This document shows positions 13,101 to 25,100 of a stretch of DNA of 64,000 nt, piece after piece (the stretch's first letter is position 1; the number at the start of each line of letters is the position of its first letter). The stretch spans positions 58,905,776 to 58,969,775 of the forward strand of contig JAMXIF010000002.1 of the NCBI GenBank assembly GCA_028583685.1, written 5' to 3'. The translations under genes and the position numbers were made by a program. Below the pieces are notes generated by a model. The model saw nothing but the letters and a program-made list of their open reading frames with translations, was not told where the DNA came from and searched no databases. Source of the DNA: Petaurus breviceps papuanus (Eukaryota > Chordata > Mammalia > Diprotodontia > Petauridae).

Positions 13101-16100
13101 TTAACCACCAAATGAGAAGTAGATTTAGGGAACTGAGGAAAACAGAGAAGATTTAGAAAAGTCTCAGTGGCACTATGTGATTGGGAGCTCATAGGAAGAG
13201 AATCAGAGGATCTCCTTTCCATGGCAGTGAGGGACTCCGATGAGGCATAAGTGAGTCGTGGACCCAGTCACCATGGTTTCATTACCTCCTTCCACAGCCC
13301 TTGGTAATTCAGGAACAGGAATGGAAAAGGTGGGTGTCTGGAGTTACTAAGTGTTGTGAATGGTAGTATGACACTATATGATTGGTATTTCAAAAGTATA
13401 ATGGGTATTCAGTGGTGAAAGCAATGTTGAAATGGCAAAGTATTGGATTAAGACTGGGTAGGGATATAAAATGAAGCCAGAAAAGGGGAGATATACTATG
13501 AGAAAAGAACCAATCAAAAAAATCTGAAACTCAAAATCTTTAAAACAAATGTTTAAAAATTTGTTTTTTACATGCAACTGGGAAATAAGATATACAGGTA
13601 CTGGGGTATAGAAACCTATGTTGCCCTGCTAGAAAGTTAGGGGGATGATGGAGGAGGATATAAGAGAGAACAGATTAGGGGAAAGGGTATTCAGTAGGCT
13701 TGCTATTTTGGGGTGGGGTAGGGGAAAGACGGGGAGAAAAATTGTAACTCAAAATCTTGTGGAAATGAATGTTGAAAACTAAAAATAAATAAATTAAATT
13801 GAGAAAAGAACCAATCAAGAGACCACAAATCAAGATTAGGGAGAACATATTTAGAAATGGGGGAGCTGGCAAGTTGGAATGGCAGTAGATTGTGGTCAGG
13901 TAATGTAAATTCAAAATTTAAGATCTTGGAGGTTTTGAATGATGCCAAAGTATAAGATGTGGCCACCCTCACAGGGTGATGAAGTAGAGTGGGAAATTGA
14001 GTAATAGGGAGGTTTGTGTGTAAAATGTGTCCTTAGTGTAAATGCTCAAGTCACGATTATCCAAATAATATTGACCTCCCTGAGGGTGGCTATAGGGAGT
14101 GGAATAGAGGGAAAGATTGTAAGACAAGTGTCATTGAGAAAGATGGAAAAGTATACAGACAGCTATGTGACCTTATCTTTCATTACCATCTTGTACAGAT
14201 TTTCACTCCAGACAAACTGATCTACTTATCACTACTATTAATAGAGATACAATGATTTACCAGGCTTGAACACATGGATCATTCAAATGGAGGCTAGAAA
14301 ATCAAAAGCACTTTAAAAAAAAATCTTCTATTCCCATAGCATTATATGTGCTTAAAGAGCTTTTGAATGTATTATTTGTTTCCACAAAATAACTCTGGAG
14401 AAGAGGAAGTTCTATCTTTTTTGACAGAAAGGCAAACCGAGACTCAGAAAGATTATATTATATGTACAATAGTAATACAGAATTTAGAATCAATATCATC
14501 TAAGACCTACCTACTCCAATATTGCAGACTTTTTTTTACCCCAATGCAGTGTGCAGATGCATTTCCTTAGGTGGAAAGTAAAATAACATTCTCCTACTTG
14601 GATGGAAGATGTAGAACAGACTTTTAAAATTTTCTAATTTTTCTTCTTAGACAAATGAATTTGAGTAAATGAAAAACGTGTTAATTTTTTTCATCTGATA
14701 AACCTATCAGGTGCATTAGAATGTTTTGAAATGCTGGTCCTTTACACATTGAGTAACACATTGAGCTACTTCAGTTTTTGCAAGTGGTATTTAATCATTT
14801 CTATAGATTCTTACTATAACAGTATTTTAGTGTACAGTATAAATGAAAAATTGGTTAGTGCTATTATTTACTGTATGTAATAGAGTCTATATTCATATGT
14901 AGTATAATATAGTCTGAGCAGCATGGCAAAGTGGATACCGCCACATTATGTAGCAACAAAGAACATCCTGGGTTCAAGTTCTGCCTTTGACATACTGGCT
15001 ACACGACTCTAGACAAGTCATTTAACCTTTCTGTTGACCTAGCCTACAAACTGTCATATAGAGACCTCACACAGAGCAAGCACTCACATAGTGGTCAGAA
15101 AAATTTATACAAGGACACTCTAAAGGTCTTTTTTAAGAACTTTGGAATTGATTGCATGGCATGGGAGACACTGGCGTAGGACTGCCCAGCATGGTATGGC
15201 TTCATCAAATAAGGTGTTGTGCTCTACAAGCAAAGCACAATTGAAGTAGCTCAAAAGAAATGTGAGATGTGAAAATTTATAGAATCCACCCCAAATGTTC
15301 ACATGAACTATTTGTGCCCAACCTGTATTAGAGCGTTCTGAGCTCCTATTGGTCTGATCAGCCCCAGTCCAGACATGCTCTAACTTGATTCTAACCTAGT
15401 GATGTCATTTTGGTCCTCTCTGAGAAGGAATGACAACAACCTGACTGAGTCAATTCTCTAAGACATACAGAGAAGGTGCTAGCCTGCATTGGTAGAGTTG
15501 AATTTTCTCATCTGGGAGTTCCCTATATCAGTGAAACCAAAAGGCCTAGTGTGTATCCCAGTAATAACCTAGAGAAGTAGTAAGACAATGTTTAGGCCTG
15601 GAGACATGAGGAACTATGTTCAGATCTTGTCTCTAACACTTAATAGCAGTGAGAACATAGTCACAATGTCTCAGGAAGCCCCTCAGGATTATCTAATAGT
15701 TGAACATATATACTTCTTCAGAGCAAAGACGTTTTTGTGTTTCGATCCCAGTGTCTAACTCTATAGTAGTCATTTAAAATAAATGTTTATTGGATTAGAT
15801 TGGATTGTTGTTTTAGTAATTTGTCAGTCATGTCCAACTCTTCACGACCCCACTTAGGGTTTTTCTTGGCAGTGATAATGGAGTGGTTTTCCCATTCCCT
15901 TCTCCAGCTCATTTTACAGAGGAGGAAACTGAGGCAGTTGGGGTTAAGTGACTTGCCCAGGGTCACACAGCTAGTAAGTGTCTGAGGCCAGATTTGGAGT
16001 CAGGAAGATGAGTTTCCCTGATCCAGACCCAGCATTCTATGCACTATGCCACCTAAACTGAATTGTTTCTACTAAATTATCAGGGTTTCATTTTACATTG

Positions 16101-19100
16101 GTGGAAATTTCAACCCTCTGATACATTGACATATTTATGTCTATACTATGTAGATTATGTACTACCATTTTATTGTATGTGTTAACATATTAATCACAAT
16201 CTGGAGACACTATATGGCATATGTTTAATAAATATACTGAGCAAGGGATAGCTAGGTGGTGAAGTGAATAGAGCACTGGCCCTGGAGCCAGGAGGACCTG
16301 AGTTCAAATGCAGCCTCAGCCACTTAACACTTACTAGTCATGTGACCTTGGGCAAGTCATTTAACCCCGATTGCCCAACCTTCCCCCCTCTAAAAGCATA
16401 TATAATATGCTTATATATATATATACACTCACACACATATACATATGTATGTATGTATGTATACTGAGCAAATATATTAAATAGAATAGTGTACAAGGTA
16501 CCCAAAAAAAATTTAATGTAATTTTAAACTAGTAAAATTAGGCCTTTTTTTTTTAAGAAAAAAAAAAGCTATTAAATAAAAAGCTTTTAAAAACAACCAT
16601 CAAAGAAGTAATTATTTAGTCCCTGCTTTGTATCTGGAACTGTGCTATATATTAAGGATACAAATATAAATGTAAGACAGTTCTTGCCCTCAAGAACTAA
16701 CATTCTTCTGAACTGAAGCAATACAAAAGGTTCCAAAATAAGTAAATATAAGATATATACAAAATACATACCAAATCATTGCAGAGGATGGACTAACCAC
16801 TGGGTGAATCAGAAAAAGGTCACTTCAAAGAGGTGATATTTGAGCTTTAGCTTTAGTGGGACCTGGGCTCCCAAGAGCTAAAGGGAGAAAAGAGAAAATT
16901 CCGGGTATGAGGAATAATGCTCAAAAAGGCATAAAGGGAGAAAAGGGGAAGGTGGGACATCAGCCAATTTGGCAGGAGGTAGAGTTCAGGAAGGTAAATA
17001 ATGTTTTAATTGGTCTGGAAAGATAGGTTGGGACTGGTCTGTGAAGGTCTTTAACCATCAAATAGAGGCGTTTGTATTTTATTCTAGAGTCAAGGCTAGA
17101 AGCCCAGGAAGAATGGGTGTCACAAAACAAGAAAATGATGGAATAGTAGGAAGGGCAATGGATACCCTAAATTTCCCTGACAAACAACTATTCAGAAGTA
17201 AATCTCTAAGACCACTTTATGTTTTGAAAGAATGAAGGGTGAAATTGTGGAACTGATGGGAAAACATGCAACTTCTTACAAATGGGGTCTGTGCCAAAAG
17301 TCTGGCACATTGTTATTGTGGCTTTAGTTCACTTAGGAAAAAAAAACCTCCAAAGACCCTGAGAACTACAGACCAATTTTCTAGCCATGTTATTTGTAAT
17401 GAATTGATGCTAATCCTTGAACAATTTAAGTAATCATAATTTTGAGGGAAAAGACAACATGGTTTGCAAGAAGAAATCAAGCCTACTAGATTTCTATAAG
17501 GAGCTTTTTTTAAAAAGTAAACTAGACCAAGGGTTCTTAATCTTTTTTTTTTTTTTGCATGTTGTGGAATTCTTTGACAATTTGGTGATCCTATTAGCAA
17601 TACAGTTTTTAAATGCATAAAATAAAAATACATGGGATTAAAAGGAAACCAACCTTTAACAAGAGTTGTTTGCTTTTTTATGTTCAAAAACTTCAGGTTA
17701 CAAACATCTGAATAGAGAAAAAGGAAACCTGGGGTGTAATATATTCAGATTTTCAAAATGACAGAGTTCCACACCAAAGGCCCTTTAGAACACCAGTGAA
17801 AAGAAAAGTTTACTAAACAAACTGGTTATTTTAATCTGCATAGGAGATATTCTTCAGATTAGTCATCACCCAGAGTGCACTTCTTTGGAACTGAATTTTC
17901 TATACTCTGATCTAGATGATGGTGAGTTTGGAGCAAAGAGGTCCAATGAAATGTCCTAGGTACACAAAACTAGCTTGCAGGTAGAGTGCCAGTAATCCCT
18001 TGCCCAGACTGCACTGGTTGAAAGCTAACAAGTGGGCAAAGGCTAGTACAAGGTGGGTAGTAGGTGGGAGGAATGTGAAGAAGATCCTATCTTATAGTAA
18101 CAGTTGGGCAGGTGGTGCACTGTCTGAGAAGGAAGAGATTTCATCCCTCTCAATTCAGGCCAGGAGAAAAACCAAGGTGACAGATAGGGTGAGGTAAAGA
18201 GCAGGCAGAACAGAGTCTCACACATGGTATTTAAGCCAAGGTTATTCATTCATTCAACAAGCATTTATTAGAAACCTATTAAGTGTGGGGGGCAGAGTGT
18301 GGTGAATAAAGAAAGCCATCTCAGAATTAAGAAAACCTGGATTTCAAGACCAACCTCTGGCACATATTATACCAGCTGTGTGTCCTCAGTCAAATCATTT
18401 AACCTCTCATTGTTCCAGGCAACTTTCTAAGACTATAAATTGCTGAGCAGTTGCTAGTTTCAATTGATAGGAGTTTTCCTCACCAGGAGCTTCTTAAACC
18501 AGGGATCAGTAAAGAACTGCCTGCTGGGCCAACTGTAGCCCATTGCCTGCTTTTGTACAGGCCCAGGAGCTAAGAAGGCTTTTTTTTTTACATTTTTAAA
18601 CTTATTCAAAAATGTAAAAAACATTCTTAGCTCGAGGCTGTTCAGGTGGTCTGGATTTGGCCCTCAAATATAATTTGCTCACCCTTGTGTTAAACCAATG
18701 AAAACACAGATCTGGACCTCACTCAAATGGGGAAGAGGGGGCGATTTGCAAAGCATCACACAGCGGCATGAGATACAAAGATTATTCATTGTTCCTGCTC
18801 TCATGAAGTTTACAATCTAGGTAATCCTGGAAAAGAAGGCAAAAACCATAGTGAAGTAGATCACAAAGCTAGCAAAATCTTATATCAATATAGGCGAATT
18901 CTAATTGAGAGGTTAGGTGGGGTGGTAGGAGCCAGATCTAAGACTGGGCTAATCCTAGAATTGTAGAGCACTAGAACCAGAAAGGAAGATTTCCATTTCA
19001 ATCCTGCCTCAGACACTTACTAGCTGTGTGAACCTGGCCAAGTCTCTTAACCTTTCTGGGCTTCATTTTCCTCATCTGTGAAATCATTTATCCTCTTTTC

Positions 19101-22100
19101 TCTGGGTATGATCTAAATCATAGGGAAATCTTTATCGAATGAGTGGGAGAGCAAGGGAATGCCCCTGAGGTAATAATAATAGTAATAGCCAACATTTATA
19201 TAACTTTGCAATTTGCAAAGTGCTTTTATGTGCATTTTCTCATTTGAGGTCTTATTCTCCCTGGGGCAGAAACTGGAATTTGGGGAACACAAAGCCCCAC
19301 ATGTGACTGAGGGGAAATGGAAGATCCTGAGAACTGAGGCCTAAGTCTCTGAGGTTTAGTTCCTGTGGAGGTCAGAGTGTATTTCTGCTTGAACTCAGGC
19401 ATTTAATTCTGGTGATCTAGAAATAGCATTGTTAATACAAATTTCCCCCTTTGTAGTTAGAAGAGGAAAACATTTCAGATGGGAAGATGCCACAAGAATA
19501 AAGACTCCCTCAAAAATCTCAGCCTCCCAGCCAAAGGCCCTGGAACCCTCACCATCTGCGGGCTTCCCTCTCTCCAGCTGAACTCTGTTCTGCCGATGAA
19601 TTCCTTATTTGACGGCCTGGTTTTGCAGATGAAGAAAAAAAGGGCTAGAATTTAAGTGCCTCGCCTAAGGTCATATGTCAGAGCTCTTCCTTTCAGGGTC
19701 TCCTGAACTCTGCTCCTTCTACTACATCCCAAGTTGTGCTAGGAGGTGGTGGTCTTGGGAGGTGGAGTTGGGTATGGGCCAACAATTTATCTGTGTTGTC
19801 ATCCATTAATGCTATTGCATCAATTCCCTCCCATTAACATAGAGGTTAGAATTAGTGTGTTAAAGGAATATCACACCAAGTAAATGGTGTTGATTGATCT
19901 TTGGGAGAGGGGGAGCTCACTTGAGTGCTATTTGGCAAACCAGGCTTAAGCTTGCCTAAGTATGCCATAGTTTTCTTGAATATTCATGATTATTAACTAC
20001 CCTTTAACTCTACAAAGTCAGTGATTTTGAATCTTAAGTAACAGTTACAAAATTTAGAAATGGCACTCTCAAATCTGTCTTGAGAGGGTTTTTTTCATTT
20101 AGAAAAAACCCAGCCTTTGTCAAATTCTTGTCTAAAATAAATCTTATTTGTTTGGGTTTTGTTTTTTGTTTGTTTTTTGCTTTAAGATTGGGGGCTACCA
20201 TTAGAGCCTGTCAGTTTCTGTCATGAAAGGATTAATGGGAACACAGTGGAAACTGCATTCAGAGCCGGTCGCTGTAAACTTGGTTGGAAATATGAACAGT
20301 TTGACCAGTGATGTTTCAAACCTAGCAAAACACATCTTCAATTTTCCAAACAGAGACTGAACCAAATATTAGTTTCTTTACCTATTTTGCAAAGTGCAGG
20401 TTAAAAAACTCTCTGAATCAAACCAGCTGGAAACCAGCTTCATAAACAAAACTGCCTTCCCTCACTTCTAGACTGCACATTTCTTCCCTTTCAGTCCTAC
20501 ATATTAACTGCAGCCAAAAATTAAAATAGCATTTCATCCTGTGTGGCCTTCATCAGATGAGACCAATGGGTTTGATAGAAGCATGAGAGAAATATTTAAA
20601 CTGGGTCAAAACACACAAATTTTAAAAATCAGATTTTAAGTTTTGAAAAATTTATACCCATCAGGAAGAATAAAATACAAATATAAACTACAAAGTCAGA
20701 TATTACATAAAACCCTTAGGTTTGAGCAGGGTAGAATCAAATGAATTAGCAATACACATAGGAGGCTAGGTGGCAAAGTGAATAGAGCACCAGCCCTGGA
20801 GTCAGGAGGACCTGAGTTCAAATTCGACCTTAGACACTTAACACAAAAATTAGCTGTGTGGCCTTGGGCAAGTGGCTTAACTCCAATTGTCCTCCAAAAA
20901 GCAAAACAAACAAACAAGAAAAATACACCAAGAAGGGGGAAAAATGCTTTTACTTTGAATCTCCTATCTAGATCTTTCTGAAGTACTACAAATCTGACTT
21001 TATTTTCCTTATTTTTCCTTCTTTTTGAAAATATAGTTATAGCTAATTATATTCAACAGAAGTTTATTAATTACTTACTATGTTCGAGGAGGGTATTGAT
21101 CTGGGTGCTGAATTTTTTTTTTTAAGTCCCTGGTCTGAAGATGCTTACATTCCACCAGAGTTAATATGTCTTCAGTTCTGGCAGATCTTCCCACACTTCC
21201 TTTTTACCCTTCATTTTCATCAATTTGGAAATATAACATCATTTATTCTGCCATTCTCCAGTTTTGTACCTACAAGTGACTTCTAGATTTTTGTTGTTAC
21301 GAATAGAGCATCTATGAATAATTTTAAACAAGTCTATTTGTCTTTTATCATATTTTTAAGATAAAGTTTTAGCAGTGGAATTTCTGCATATGATCAGCTT
21401 TGTGACTCACTATATTGCAGAATAATTTTTTGATGGACAAACAGGCTTGAGGTAAAGGTGAATGGGGTGAGTAGAATTGGAAAAAAGAGCAGAGGAATCA
21501 CTTTGTCCAAAACTATTTTTCCTCTTCTCTTTCCTCGTGCTTCACCCTGAAGAACATTTGAAAAAATTATATATAATATGTATGTATGTATCCTTGTATG
21601 TATTGTGTGTACATATTTTATGTATGTGAAAATATATTTTGTGTATAGTGTATGTCAATATATATTTATGTATAAAGTACATGTGAATATATACATATGT
21701 GTATATATACTTTTAATACAATGCTGTGTAGTTCATGTAAATTGACAAAAGACCTAATGATCTTAGGGCAAACCTACTGTTATTGACCTTGGAAACCACT
21801 AAGAAAAGACTCAAAGAATAAAGATACTACTAATAACTCTCATTTATAAGATATCTGGCTTTACAAACATTATTACATCTGATCCTCAAACAATCCTGTG
21901 AGAATGATAGGATAAGTATTAACTCTGTTTTACAGATGAGGAAAATGAGATTCAGAGAGATCAAGTGAATTGTGCCCATAGATAGGATGGTCTTATTATC
22001 CATAACCAATGCCTTTCAATGTCATAGAAAGACTCCATTTGGTTTTTTGTTTTAAATTTTAAGGAACCCAGTTTTAGTGGTTGGTATGGTGACTATTTCA

Positions 22101-25100
22101 AGTGTAGTAATGGCCATGCATTATTGGGCATCATCTGTGTTTCTGTTGTTTTATGGATGCTATATCTGGACAGTTTTCTACACAACCAAATCTTGCAGTT
22201 GTCAGGCCTGCATAGTATCACAAACCACAGTTACTAAACTGGATTTGGTTCTGCAGCCAAATAATCAGTAAGAAGCTAGATTATTGACGGTAAAGGTTAG
22301 ATGTTGCCAGGTCACAGCTCAATTTTTAGTTAGGGAGTGGGGGCAGGGGAAAGATTGTAGTTTGTTTATTGAATAGATTTGATCCACAAGTCACCCAAGG
22401 ATGATCACACTGCTCTTGGGGATATCTTTGAGGTTGCTTTCATGTGTTATAGCATAGCAGAAGAGATAGGGCCCTTTCCATCCTATTTGGTTAATGTCTA
22501 TTTTCTTTAGGGGAGCATAGAAAATGAGGAGAGAATGGGAAGGGGGGGTGTAGAAGCCAGGAGGTGCTGGGGCTGCGCCCCTCCTGTGAGTCAGATCTCT
22601 CCTCTCACTCCCTCTTTCATATTACTGTAGAACATGGGATGAATTCCTTCCTCCGCCCCCTTTCAGCCTCCCACCCTGGGGCCTGTATTGCAGCTTTCTG
22701 CTCTGTGTAACTGGAGTGCTAGGAGGCGGGGCACCAGCTCCTAATGGGTGGAGGCTTGGGGAAAGGAAGAGCCCTGTAGACATTGGAAGGGAATCGAAAT
22801 GATCGATGGTGGTTTGGGCTGTTTGAGAAGGGGGGAGTGGAAGGGGGAGGGATGAAGTGAGGGGGAGAGGGAGAAGGAGGAGGAGAGGGAGGAGGGAGGA
22901 GACAAGAGACTGCGAGAAGGAGGGGGTGGAGAAAAGGGGAGGAGGAAGGGGGAGGAAAAGAGGAGGAGGGAAAGGGAGAAAACCTCCAATCTTTCAGTAC
23001 TGGCTGAGGTGGACTGGAACCTCCTCAGCTTGTTTCTCCTGGTGGAGGAGCAAGTCTTGGCTTTTTCTGCGGAGTGACTTATTTTTCCTTTTCCTTTTTT
23101 TTTCTTTTCCTTTTTTACAAAAGCTCTTCTTCCAGGGAGAGGATAGTGGTAAAAGACCGAGCTGGATGGATGGGTATGGGGAGAGGGGCAGCACCTACAG
23201 CCCTGGGATTCTTGCAGACCCTCGCTGTCTTTCTCTGCATCTTCCCTGCAGGTAAGGAAGAACTCTTTTGCTAGACGGTAGACCGAAACTGTCCCGAGCC
23301 CAGGGGAGTGAGCCCCAGTTTCCTGGGCCATCCTGCAGCAGTTTGCCACATGTTTGAAAGCTCATTAGTTGGTGGAGCTTAAGCTTTCTAAACACTCTCA
23401 ATAGTTTGTTTTTCTTCTCCCCTTAGTCTTTGTTTCTCTCCATTTCTCTCCTGTATATCTTTCCCCCTCTACTTGCACATTAGTCATTCAGAGAAGGAAA
23501 TAGATGGTCCCCTTATGGATAGGGAGAGAGCTAGCTATGGGAAGGAGCGTAGCCCTGCTGTTGTAAGATGTAGAAAAACAACTCTCCCTGACCAAGACCA
23601 ATGCTAGCGCGCTGAGAAAAGGAAGACCCTTTGGGGGATGTTTCTCAATCGGGCTTTAATAGGGACAGAAATGAGAAAATGAACAATCTAATCTTTTCTG
23701 TCTCAGTTTTGAAAATGAGGTTGTGGTTTGGAAGTTCCCCCAGTGGGGGCGGGGGGGGGGTGTGAGGGGAACTTTATAATCACTCTAGAAAATAAAGAGG
23801 CGTATACTGATTAACTCTTTGTTTTCCTGACTCATCTTTGCCGTGAAACTTTGGTCTGAATGGTACGGAGGAGATTTTACGTGTGCGTTACCTCCGTGGG
23901 GCACTCACCCTTCAACTCAAATTAGAAGGGATGCCTCTGCTCTGGCTTTGGGAGCCCTCCCAGAAATAAACAGCAGAGGTCTACAGTAGACACCTTAGAT
24001 TTTTTTTTTCTCTTGTGTGTTCTTGCCTGTGTCCCAATATCCCCCTTCAAAACACACACCTCAGTGCCATTACATTCTCCCCTCACACACTTGCCCATTC
24101 AGGGAGGTTACAGACTCAGCTGAAAACAGGCTAATCTTTTTGTTTGATAACATTTAGAGTTGCCCCTGTTTGTTTTTATTGTGTCAGAAAGGGAGAGAAT
24201 TTCAGAATTAAAGCTGAAAAAGCCCATCTGTTTCCAATGAATCCCCCATAGTTTTTCACAATGTTTTTGGCAGATCCCTGCCTTCAAATTCCTCCGAGCC
24301 CTGAGCTCTTGTTTTTGTTGGGGGAAGGGAGACCAACTCCACAGAGGGGGATTTGTTCCTTCCAAAACTCTCCGGTTTCTTTACCGCTTTTTTTTTTCTT
24401 TGAGGAAAAAAAAAAGCATGAAACTTAAATCCCATAGTCTGTTTTCTTTTTAATGTTTCATAAAACTTTATTTCATTTTTGCCACATGTTGTTCAGAACT
24501 TGAGCACCCCAGCTAAAGTTTTTGAATGCCCATTTCTCACTTGCTAAAAATACAAACAGAAAGCATTGGCATCCAAATATAGGGGCTGTTCAGATTCATT
24601 GTGATGTTTTAAGTTCTAGTTTCTTTACCTACCTACACCCCCCCAAAAAAAAAAAAGTTTTCTTAAGAGCTTTTGAGGTCAGATGGCATTTCTAAGCAGC
24701 ATAACTGCTTTCTACTGCCTCTCTGCTTCAAGATCAGAGTTAAATACTGTACAAGAAAGAACTTGATATTAGGCTCTTGGGTTTTTTTGTTTTGTTTTGT
24801 TTTTCTCCTCATCAGCCAAATATGTTTCAAAAAACTGGCAAAACTGGGAAATCCAGACTCTTTGTAGCTAGCTGGTCACAGTATTGCACACTCCATGTGC
24901 TTCTTCTCAAGTGGGGGTTGGAGAGATGGGAGTATGATCAGTACACCCCACTCCACCCCACCCCTCTTCTCTTCTCTGCCTTCTCCTTCAACACTTACAA
25001 CAGATGTGCTCCCCTTAGAGGTGGCACAAGACTGAGATGGAGTTTCAACCTATTTCCTGAAGCCAGACTCATTTAAGAAAGCTTGGCTATAAAGATTAGC

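Noticed and set aside
17313-17687. 124-residue minus-strand open frame
   Set aside because: It overlaps an hAT-type fragment and homopolymer runs and shows no domain.
22077-22271. 64-residue hydrophobic open frame resembling a membrane segment
   Set aside because: It is short, intronic and AT-rich, with no start context, conservation evidence or family match.
22741-23349. 202-residue antisense open frame over exon 2
   Set aside because: It is Ser/Pro/Leu low complexity produced by the polypurine tract and the antisense of RGMA exon 2; there is no domain.
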